Part shown: piece after piece, positions 11,901 through 23,900 of the stretch
Layout: each line of letters starts with the position of its first letter
Numbering within the stretch: the first letter of the stretch is position 1
NCBI RefSeq assembly: GCF_954871325.1
Contig: NC_088777.1
Coordinates: 22,111,366-22,175,365, forward strand
Source: Gordionus sp. m RMFG-2023
Taxonomy: Eukaryota > Nematomorpha > Gordioida > Chordodea > Parachordodidae
DNA length: 64,000 nt
Direction of reading: 5' to 3'
The notes under the pieces: model-generated
What the model saw: the letters and a program-made list of their open reading frames with translations, nothing else
The model's database searches: none
What the model was told of the DNA's origin: nothing
Made by a program: the position numbers and the translations under genes

Positions 11901-14900
11901 GTTTAGTTTCAATAAATAAAATCAAATATTTTTATTTTACATAAAAAAATTCAATATAAAATTGATAAATTTAGATATATTTATTTAAAAAATATTTCCA
12001 AGGTCTGACCCGGTCCGAATTTTTTTAAAAATATTAGACCCGGCCCGGCCCGAATTCGATTATTTTAAATAGAATTAGGCCCGAATCCGACCCGCAAACT
12101 TTGCAGATCTTTAGTCCAAATCTTTGTACCATCTATGAACAAAATCTTCAGGCTTGCGTAATATTTTTTGGATAAAATATTTTAGTTAGCCGTTTTTATC
12201 GGCTCAAATCCCTTTTAACAACACTAAATTTAAGGATTTCTTCCTCAAAGATTCTATAACAATCTCCGAACCCGTCAATAAGGTTTTCCCTCAGCGCAGG
12301 CTTTAACATCGCTACACTGGCTACAGGCTAGATGTACCCCATCATATATTCAATTTTTAACGCTATCTGAGGTACGGCTCGGTCACTATCACCTTGATGA
12401 TGTTCACTGGTTCGCTAATCTACAGTCTCGCCGACTTCAATTTTTTACGACTTCCAACTCTAAATATTGCAATCACAAGACTAAGACTAGGGCCACTATA
12501 ATCCTGCATCCCAAAGTCGTCGCCAGATGAGATTTCTGACCAAGGCTGAACCATGACCGTAGCAGCCACGAGAAATGCGTTCATCAATTTCCATCCCTAA
12601 TATAAGCTTTACAAGTTTATGCCATCGAGTCTGCCGACGCCATATTGATATTCATGAAATTCTTGAATTTTGTGGCAGCAGGAGATTCAGTCATGATAGT
12701 GTTGACCTCCACGGTATTAGAAGCGTTTGATAAATCTGGTGTGGGCGATGCTACGGTTTATGCTCAGGGTCTGTACTTTTCGCTGGTTCATAGATTGTTT
12801 TAGAATCCTTCATCCTTGAGAAAGAAAAACTACAAAAGTATATATTGCTAGATAATGGTAACTGAAAAATTTATAAAATATAATTTATTTCTGGGTAATA
12901 TGAAATAATAAATGTAAATTACTGTTTTAAAATATTTTCTTATCAGGGTCATTCCATGTCAAATGAGCAAAAAATATGAGATTTTCGGTCGCCCACCTTC
13001 GATTTTTTTAAAATTTGGTAATCAAAGAAAGGTTAATGTAGTTTAGAAATAGCAAAAATTTTAGCCTTGTAGAATTTTTTGAAGATATTAGGGTTCAAAG
13101 TGGCAAAAATGACGTATTTTTACTATTATCTGCCTTCATTCAATTAAGCATATCTTAAAAACTACATAATTGTAAATAACAAATTTAATATCAAGATTCT
13201 ACTTTCAGATAAAAACATATTTTTTATTTTTTTTCCAATTTTCGGTCATTTTATTTAATATGCAAGCTAGAAAAGATTTTTTGGAAATAATAACTTCAAT
13301 TTTTTGTAAAAATTTATTATTAAACTCTTCCTTTATATTGATAAAAAAAATTGGTCTGGGACGCTCCATCTTCATTCTCAAAATCGATAAAAATGTTTAG
13401 AAAGGTGTATAAATATTTTCCCGAAAGGGGGCGTATTTGTATAAAATTATATATTAATCAGTTTTTAATGGTTTTTTTTGAACTATTTGATATAATTTAA
13501 AGATAGAAATTGTCTATCGATAAAAGAAATTCAATTTATTACTGTATTTATAATTTGTTATAAAATTTTTTGCCCATATAACATATATTTAATGAATATT
13601 AATAAAATATGTCCAACAAAGTTTCGAGTTCTTGAATATATGAAATCTTGTGCATTTCATATATGACGCCAAAAATAATATCAAAATTTTCGCTACTCAA
13701 TTTTTATAATAATTTGATATTTGTAAAATATTAAAAATATTTATTCTTATTATGAAATTATTATATACAAAATAAAAGTATTATCATCATAAAATAACCC
13801 AAATCAATATAAATATTGGATCGGATTTTCTAAAATCGGCATACCCTTACTTGTAAATAAGAATAACAATAAATGAGTGTTTCAATCAATAAAATAAATT
13901 TATGGGCAAATGTGATAATTGACAAGGGTCAACACATTTACGCGATCAAATAGAAATATTGTTTCGTTCTAAGGACATCTAATTTATAACATACAAATAT
14001 TGGCTATCCGTAGATAGAACCACTCTTGAACCAATAACTGAGCCAGTAGATAAATTTATCAATACCTTTTTTGAAAAAATGGAATCTTTATTACCCATTC
14101 TTTTATTTCAACGCAACAATCTTTGTACTGAAACAATCTAATGTTGAACTTATACGAAGGCCAATATTTAATTTTATGTGATTTTTCAGAAAACTATAAC
14201 ATTATACTTCAGGATGAAGTACAATTATCATTGGAATAGGGCTCAATCTTCTGTTTACCTACCCTTTTGTTATTTATTATAAAGATAGCCAATATTTGTT
14301 GCTTAATTATGTAATGATATCCGAATCATTGCAACACAATACAATAGCAGTACATTATTTCCAAAAAACATTGGTAAATTTTTTAATTAATAAAATTTGC
14401 ATGTCAAATAAAAATTTTTATTTTTCCGGATGGATCCGCTGCACAGTATAAAAATCGTAAAAAATTTACATATTTACCATGATGAGATGGATTTCGGGGT
14501 ACAGGCGGATTGACATTTTTCTGCTACAGCACACGGGAAAAGTGTTTGTGATGGGATTGGTGGCACTATTAAAAGATTAGCCTCTAGAGCTAGTTTACAA
14601 AGGCCTTACTCAAAGCAAATAAACACATCATATGAATTGTACGAGTTAAAGAAAATATTTATGGCATATATTTTGAATATATGACCCAAAAAAATTATGA
14701 TTCCGAAGAACTATTACTCAGGGAAAGATTTTCAAAAACTTGACCTATAACACTGAAAATTTACACAGAGAATCCAACAGGTCTACATTAATTTAAAAGT
14801 AAAATGTATTTCAATTATATAGAAAGCACTATAGAATATTTATCATATAATGATTAAAGTATAATTTTTGGAGAAATATCAGGATACATACGTGTATTTA

Positions 14901-17900
14901 CGATTCTAATTGGTGGTTAGCCTTTGTTTTAGGGAAAAATCAGAAGTAGGAAGAAATATATATAAAGTTTTTACACCCATCCGGACCTTCTAATTCCTTT
15001 ACATTTCCAAGTATAGACGACACTCTTTACTTTCCAAAATGTCAAATCTTAACATTAGTTTCACCGTTACTGGCCGTAGTTATACATTGTCGTCACAAAA
15101 AAGTAAATACGCTACCAAAAAATTAAAATCTTTTAAAAGTGAGTTGTATATTAGATTTTTAAATTTATATTATATCAATTATTTTTAATATTTAGAGGGC
15201 CATATATGAAATGCACAAGATTCTGATTCATATATTCAAAAACTATAAACTTGGTTGAATATATTTTATAAATATTCATTAAATATATGTTATATGGGCA
15301 AAAATTTTTATAATAAATTATAAACAAAGTAATAAATTGAATTTCTTTTATCGATAGACAATTTCTATAATTGAATGAAAGCCCCATTTATTGTTATTTT
15401 CACATAAAAGATGAATAATCCTTTAAATTATATCAAATAGTTCAAGAAAAACTATTAAAAACTGATTAATAAATAATTTTATACAAAGATGCCCCCTTTC
15501 GGGAAAATATTTATACACTTTTCTAAACATTTTTATTGATTTTGAAAATGAAGATAGCCGTCCCAGATTAATTTTTTTTTATAAATATAAAAGAAGAGTT
15601 TAATAATGTTTACTAAATTTTTTAAAAAAATTGAAGGTCATATTATTTCCTAAAAATCGTTTTTAGTCCTTGCATATTAAATAAAATGACATGAAATTGG
15701 AAAAAAATAAAAAAAATTTTTTTTATCTGAAAGTAAAATATTTGTATGTAATTTTGATATTAAATTTGTTATTTACAATTACGTAGTTTTTAAGATATGC
15801 TTAATTGAATGAAGGCAGATAATGGTAAAAATCAGGGTTGTGCATTTGACCGGTCAAATACGTTTCGGTCAATTGACCGATATTTGACCGGCCAAATATG
15901 GTCAAATGTGGTCAAATTCAAATATATTTTTTTAAAGTTAATATTAACTTTATTTTGAATATAATAGTAAAATGAATCTATAATATTAATTTTTTAAATT
16001 CATTCAATAACTAACGTGTAGCTATCTGTATCAGAGTCTTGTTTTGATTCATATTCAATATTATCATTTTCTTTAATATTTTTTAAACAATTTTCCTGAT
16101 ATCTTAGATCTTAAATCGATTTCTATTTTCATAAGAATATTAACCCAAATCGACCTATTTCTTTCTAAAGAAGAAGTAGAACTAGGAATTGTTAGTCTCT
16201 TAATGGGCAGGGTAGACAAAGTTTAATCTATTAACTTGAGGTCGGAATTGATTGTTTCTGGAAATTAATACTTTCCACATATTTTGCTATATTAAACATG
16301 CTGTTTTTGCTTCTGAAATTAATTATATCACTTAAAATATTTTGGTCATCACTACCTTGTAAAATAGCTAATTCTTGAATTATATCACATACTTCATTAA
16401 TTACACTACTAGTGAGTTCTCCTCTTGATATTGTGAACCCGAAAAATAAGCAAACATTGTGATCACATGTATTTACATCTTTTTTCCCTTTTTTAAACAT
16501 ATTTTTAATTTATTTTTCCTTTAAATTTTTTAGAGTATTTGACCGTATTTGACAGGTCAAATACTCCTCCGGTCAATTGACTGAATTTGACTGGTCAATT
16601 GACAGACTTGCCAACCCTGGTAAAAATACGTCATTTTTGCCACTTTGAACCCTAATATCTCCTAAAATATAAATGTTACGAGGCTAAAATTTTGGCTATT
16701 TCTTAACTACACTAACATTTCTTTGCTTACCAAATTTTAAAAAATTCGAAGGGGGTCGGCCGAATCGTGGTTGATTTGTCATGGAAATGACCCATCAATA
16801 AAAATTAAAATATTGTATAAATAAATGTGTGCTTAAGATTTTTTCGTATAATAAGAATATCATATAAGAACATTAATACAAGACAATTAATTTTGTATTA
16901 TACTAAAAAAATTCAATGATTTTTAGTGTTTTACAGATTACCCATGAAAGTGAAAATTATCATTCCGATTTTTATACAGATATAGTTTGGTTTTAGTAAT
17001 ATCTGTCTAAAAATAGGAGAAACTTGGTATTTTTTACAAGGATTTTAAAATTAAGAAATGGGGTTAAATGGGCCATAGCATTAAAAAAAATAGTATAAAT
17101 ATAATATATTTTGATACTAGAATCAATTATAATTAGTAAGGATGTACCGATATTTTTTATCGGATCGGGCCGATATTTCACACATTTTAAAATATTGGTC
17201 ATCGGTCAACATTATAAAATTTTCCAATCCGATATAAAATGGCGTCTTCAACAAAAATAAAATGTTATAAATTTTTTTAAAAAATTCATATCTAAAATCA
17301 TTCATTTTTATAAATAAAATCGAAATCCATTTTTATGTATATTTTTATAATAATTAATTAATAAACATTCTGCCATATTGTTATTTTTTGCGAATTCTGT
17401 TTATAAAAGTGTGCGATAATCTCTTCAGAATCTGTTTTTAGTGAAGCTGGTGATATTGATAGTTACCATCGCCGCAGGCTGACCTGTGATAAATTGGAAA
17501 TTTTGGTATTTCTAAAAAGAAATCTTCCATATATAAATGTTAAATATTATTTAAAATATTTATTTCAAATTTCATAATATATTTGTTTATTACTTATTAT
17601 GTATATAGATTAATGTTATATAAAAGTGATTTAACAATAAAAATATTTTATATACTTTTAGAATTGCAATTGAATTGGATATAAAATATAACTGATCATT
17701 ATAATATACTTAAATGACATAAGTTATGGCATAGTTAAATTATAGATGTTATACTAATAAAAAGTATATTGGGTCATTCCACGTCAAATGAGCAAAAAAA
17801 ATGAGATTTTCGGCCGACCCCCTTCGATTTTTTTAAAATTTGGTAAGCAAAGAAAGGTCAATGTAACTAAGAAATAGCCAAAATTTTAGCCTCCTAACAT

Positions 17901-20900
17901 TTATATTTTTGAAGATATTAGGGTTCAAAGTGGCAAAAATGACGTATTTTTACCATTATCTGCCTTCATTCAATTAAGCATATCTTAAAAACTACATAAT
18001 TGTAAATAACAAATTTAATATCAAAATTACGTACAAAGATTCTACTTTTAGATAAATAAAAATTTTTATTTTTTTTTCCAATTTCCGGTCATTTTATTTA
18101 ATATATAAAGACTAAAAACGATTTTTTGGAAATAATACGACCTTCAATTTTTTTAAAAAATTTAGTAGACATTATTAAACTCTTCCTTTATATTTATAAA
18201 AAAAAATTGGTCTGGGACGCGGTCATCTTCATTCTCAAAATGGATAAAAATGTTTAGGAAAGTGTATAAATATTTTCCCGAAAGGGGGCGTCTTTGTATA
18301 AAATTATATATTAATAAGTTTTTAATGGTTTTTCTTAAACTATTTGATATAATTAAAAGGATTATTCATCTTGTAAGTGAAAATAACAATAAATGGGGCT
18401 TTCATTCAATTATAGAAATTGTCTATCGATAAAAGAAATTCAATTTATTACTTTATTTATAATTTATTATAAAAATTTTTGCCCATATAACATATATTTA
18501 ATAAATATTTATAAAATATGTTCAATTAAGTTTCGAGTTCTTGAATATATGAATCAGAATCTTATGCATTTCATATATGGCGCCCTAAATATTAAAAAAA
18601 TTGATATAATTTAAATTTAAACTCACTTTTAAAAGATTCTAATTTTTCGGTAGCGCATTTACTTTCTTGTGACGACAATGTATAGTATAACTACGGCCAG
18701 TAGCATTTAACAGTGAAACTAATGTTAAGATATGACATTTGGGCTAGCAAAGAGTGTCGTCTATCTTGGAAATGTAAAGGAATTTGAAGGTCCGGATGGG
18801 TGTAGAAACTTTATATATATATTTCTTCCTGCTTTTGATTTTTCACTAAAACAAAGCTAACCACCAATTAGAATCATAAAAATAAGTTAGGTATCATGAT
18901 ATTTCTTCAATAATTATACTTTCATCATTATATGATAACTATTCCAAAGTACTTTCTATTAAATTGGAATATATTTTACTTTTAAATTATGTAGATCTGT
19001 TGGAATCAAGGTGTATTTTGTGTGTTCCAGGTATAGATCTAGTTTTTGAAAATCTTTCCCTGAGTAATAGATCTTCGTAATCATAATTTATTTTGGTCAT
19101 CTATTCAAAATATATGACATTAATATTTTCTTTAGCTAACTCGTACAATTCATATGATGTGTACTTTGAGTAAGGCCTTGTAAACTAGCTCTAGCGGCTA
19201 ATCTTTTAACAGTGCCACCAATCCCATCACAAACACTTTTCCCGTGTGCTGTAGCAGAAAAATGCCATTTCGCCTGTACCCCGAAATCCATCTCATGATG
19301 GCAAATATTAATAAAATTTTTACGTTTTTGTACTGTGCAGCGGATCCACCGAAAAATAAAAAATTTTATTAATTAAAAAATTTAGCAATGTTTTTTTAAA
19401 ATTATGTACTGCTATTGTATTGTGTTGCAAAGATTCGGATATCATTACATAATTTAGGCAACAAATATTGGCAAAATTATCTTTATAATATATAACAAAA
19501 GGGTGAACAGTGGATTGAGCCCTATTCCAATGATAATTTTGTACTTCATCCTAAAGTATAAAGCTATAGTTTTCTTAAAAATCACAAAATTAAATATTGG
19601 TCTTCGTCTAAGTTCAATTTTAGATTGTTTTGATACAACGATTGTTGCGTTGAAATAAAAAAATGATAAAGATTCCATTTATTTTAAAAAGGCATTAATA
19701 AATTCACCTACTGGTTTGGTTATTGTTTCAAGGGTGGTTCTATCTATGGATAGCCATTGTTTATATGTTATAAATTCGATGTCCTTAGAACGAAACAATA
19801 TTTCTATTTGATCGCGTAAATGTGTTGACCCTGGACAATTATCACATTTGCCCATATAAATGGATGGTTGAGGCGAATTACAAATTATTAAGTGTAAAAT
19901 ATGTTTGTATGTTTTAAAGGGCAACATATCATTGGTTAAATTTGATCCAATGATCATTAATTTAAATTTTGGTGGTAGCTGCAATCACATACATGTGTAC
20001 CACTACCTTCAACGAGTATACAATTTTTGGGCGAATGCTTGCGAATTTCGAAAAACCAATTTTAACATCAGGCCTCAATTCTTTAAAAAATATATAAATT
20101 TTTTTCAAATTATCTAAAATTAATCTCTTATGTATGGTATTCTTTTTTCCGTCTTTGGTCAAAATCGAAACGCAATCTTTCTTGCCTGGTATGATTCTGC
20201 TTATTTCGTCCATACAATAAAATTCTTGTACAATTTTAACTGTATATTCGTCTATAGTTTTTCTAGGCTTGGGGTTAGGTGTTGATAGAAATCAAAATAC
20301 CAAGAAATTTATTAAAAAATGAATTAATATAGTGAGTATGTGTTATTGAATGAATAAAACCCTTTCGCGCTTGAAATATTTCCCATAAACAAAAAATACT
20401 TGTACTTTGATATAATAAAATAATCATTTTGACATAATAAAATAATGATTTTGACAGGTTAATGATAAAATATGAAATAATAAATATTGTTTTATAAATT
20501 AATATCTCTAAGTACCAACCATTAGTTTCTTTAAATATAAAAATTAATTGATTAAAAATTTTATTGACAAATGATCTCGCTGGGGGCGAAAGGGTTAATC
20601 AATTTTAAAATTTTTATTTATTTTACTGATTGAAACACTTATTTATTGTTATTCTAATTTATAAAGACTATGCCGATTTTAGAAAATCCGATCCAATATT
20701 TATATTGTTTTGGGTAATTTTATGATAATACTTTTATTTTGTATATAATTTCATATATTTTAAAAATATCAAATTATTTTAAAAAATTGAGTAGAGAAAA
20801 TTTTGATATTATTTTTGGCGTCTATGAAATGAACAAGATTCTGATTCATATATTCAAGAACTATAAACTTGGTTGAATATATTTTATTAATATTCATTAA

Positions 20901-23900
20901 GTATATGTTATATGGGCAAAAAATTTTATAATAAAGTAATAAATTGAATTTCTTTTATCGATAGACAATTTCTATAATTGAATGAAAGCCCCATTTATTG
21001 TTATTTTCACTTACAAGATGAATAATCCTTTAAATTATATCAAATAGTCCAAGAAAAACCATTAAAAACTGATTAATATATAATTTTATACAAAGACGCC
21101 CCCTTTCGGGAAAATATTTATACACTTTTCTAAACATTTTTATCGATTTTGAGAATGAAGATGGCCGCGTCCCAGACCAATTTTTTTTTATAAATATAAA
21201 GGAAGAGTTTAATAATGTCTACTAAATTTTTTAAAAAAATTGAAGGTCGTATTATTTCCAAAAAATCGTTTTTAGTCCTTATATATTAAATAAAATGACC
21301 GGAAATTGGGAAAAAAAATAAAAAATTTTTTTTATCTAAAAGTAGAATCTTTGTACGTAATTTTGATATTAAATTTGTTATTTACAATTATGTAGTTTTT
21401 AAGATATGCTTAATTGAATGAAGGCAGATAATGGTAAAAATACGTCATTTTTGACACTTTGAACCCTAATATCTTCAAAAATATAAATGTTAGGAGGCTA
21501 AAATTTTGGCTATTTCTTAGTTACATCGACCTTTCTTTGCTTACCAAATTTTAAAAAAATCGAAGGGGGTCGGCCGAATCGAAAAAATGAGATCGGATCG
21601 GTAATAGGCCCGATATCATTTTAATATTGGGAATATCTGATCGAATCGGCTACCAAAAAGTGATATCGGTATACCCCTAATAATTAGGTAGTTTTTAGTA
21701 AATCTTTAAATGATAATAATCGTTAAGCATAAATAGGTCATTTTTATAATTTAATCATATATATCTTCAAAATTATAAGAGCAAGGATGCTAAAATTTAG
21801 GTCACGCTTTAATTATGTGAACCTTTTCACCCAAATCACAATAGGTCAGAAGAAAATCATATTTTTTTTATATTGAATGTCTCCTAAAAATAAAAAAAGA
21901 ATAAAACAGTTACATACTAAGTTTTGACGTGGTACAAAATAATTCTTTAAACTATCACTATTATTTGATCAATAAATTGAGATATACGCCCAAAGCGTAT
22001 TTCTTTTCGTAAGCAATCAAATGTCCAACAAAAAAAATGGAACAATTGTACAGTATTGCTTAGGATAAGTAAATCTGCTTTAGACGTGTAGGGTTAAACA
22101 CATTTTCATAAAAAATTTTAATTTAAATTTATGTATTATTTCTTGACAGGGCCGTAGTGGGCCCCCCCTCCCAAAAAATAAATTTTTGGCCCCCAAGAAA
22201 AATCTTTAGCCCCCAAAAAATTTTCTGGCCCCCCCCCAATTTGAAAATTTTTTTTTGAATTGATTATTTTTATATTTTTAAAATAAATTTTGAATATTTA
22301 TTCTACAAACATGTCTAGTTTGTAAATTTTTTTCTATCCTGTTTTATTTTTATTTTTACCCAATATTAAATTATCATTCATTCATTTTTTTTTTCATTTT
22401 TTTATGTCGTGTATAACATTCTATTTAGGTATCACATTTATATTATAATATATAACCAGTTATTTTATTTTACAGCGTTTATTTTAAAATTATGAAGAAA
22501 CAATCAGTTATTAACTCTTATTTTAAGTTAAAGTTAAACAAATGTTAAGCAACATCACCTCTACAAACTACTAGTAATACTACATCAGAAATTTCAGAAA
22601 CTGATTCTTCTCATAGTTAGTATAAATTTATATTATTATTTCATGACTTGTATGATATTGATATATAGCAATACCTAACCTATATATTATTATTTCATAT
22701 ATATTTATTATATATAAGATAAGAGACAGACATTTATTATTAATATTATCATTTTTGTATAATAATTTTAATTATTAAAATAAATATATTCACTCATATT
22801 AAGATATGAATGAAGCTAATAATCTAGAAAATGATCCTCACTACACTCAGGAGGAGGAAGATGGTAAATAGTTTAAAATTTAACCCAAATTTTTCTATTT
22901 ATATATTATTGACAATATCAATAGGAGTAGGAGATTATGGTGTTTCATTATTACATTTTGATTTTAAAACAAATAAAGATGAAGAAGAGACTCAATCATC
23001 TTCATCTAGCAGCTCAGTCTCTCATTGTCAAGAGGCAACTAGTAATTAATTTATAAATATAAAAATATTATATTTTTTTGTTAATCTTTAAAGATATAAT
23101 GTTTATGACCTTTTTCTAGTTTTGAATACTGAATATCTATGATTTTACTGATCAACTTTACTGATAATCTTCATCAGGGTTGGGCACTACAGTATAGCAA
23201 ATACTTGTATCTTAAATACAAGATAAATTTTGTGTTTGTTCATTTTCAGCATGCCTTTCCTTCGCCCATCCTGATGACCATTATTATTTATGACCCTTTC
23301 CCTCATTACAATTTATTAATTATAATATTTTTAGAGTCAAAAAAGTCCTCTAATGGTTCAATTCAAATCCCAGGTGACCTTGGCCAGAATAAACCAAATC
23401 AAATCAAATTAAACAATTACGCGAAAAAAGATATCCATGGAAGGCAAAGATCATTTCAAAAATCATGGTATAGAGGCCGAGACTGGTTGGAGTATAGTGT
23501 AGAAGCTGACGCTGCCTTTTGTTTTCCATGTAGGAAATACTTGTGTAATCCAAGTGATGAATTTGGACAAACGGGATTCAGAAATTGGAAAAATGCGTTA
23601 GCTGCCAAGAAGGGACTGCTAAAACACGAGAGCTCGAAAGCTCATTTAAATTCAATTACAATATGGCATGATAAAAATCAAAATATAAACAAAGGTACAG
23701 AAATAACTAAAATGTTGGGAGGTGATCAAATTAATCGTAATCAATATTATATTAAATCAATATTTGATTTGATGCTATTTCTTAGCATACAAGAGCTACC
23801 TTTCCGTGGGACTGGTTCAACAAATATTACGGATGCTGCAAAAGATGAAAACATAATTTATTCTTCTGGGCTATTTATAGCAATGTTTTCCTACACCATC

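Larger units (their letters stand above)
11319..12226. mobile_element. hAT-like element with TGTTGTTAAA ends, hosting two MITEs
   Basis: The left end is TACTGTTGTTAAATGTCTCG and the right end is CCCTTTTAACAACACTA. Similar small elements at 26843-27039 and 40451-40660 share the ends and the GCTCGTTTTGAGCCG-type core. No clear target duplication was seen. Two insertions are nested inside (11367-11683 and 11749-12113). Confidence 0.65.
12946..16793 (+). mobile_element. Long-TIR DNA transposon, copy A, with unnamed transposase family
   Basis: The ends are GGGTCATTCCATGTCAAATG and TCATGGAAATGACCC. A possible 4-bp duplication ATCA lies at 12942-12945 and 16794-16797. The terminal inverted repeats are about 0.7-0.8 kb (left 12946 to about 13665; right about 15197 to 16793, the latter split by a 787-bp hAT). 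The left arm lacks about 75 bp present in the others. The centre carries a broken plus-strand transposase-like gene. Without the hAT the element is about 3.05 kb. Confidence 0.88.
17137..21679 (+). mobile_element. hAT element split by long-TIR copy B
   Basis: The left end is TAAGGATGTACCGATA and the right end is TATCGGTATACCCCTA. The 8-bp duplication ATAATTAG lies at 17129-17136 and 21680-21687. It is the same family as 7055-7772 but in the other orientation. A plus-strand relic at about 17430-17530 reads [20 protein letters not shown] and [10 protein letters not shown]. Removing copy B leaves about 0.75 kb, close to its 718-bp relative. Confidence 0.92.

Noticed and set aside
12290-12600. 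Ribosomal RNA fragment
   Set aside because: The GC-rich look suggested it, but no conserved rRNA words were found and the minus strand shows protein-like pieces.
23175-23273. Tiny CAGGGTTGGGC...GCCCATCCTG MITE inside the ZMYM1-like hAT
   Set aside because: Ends are suggestive, but the flanking 8 bases match at only about 5 positions; left out as a separate element.
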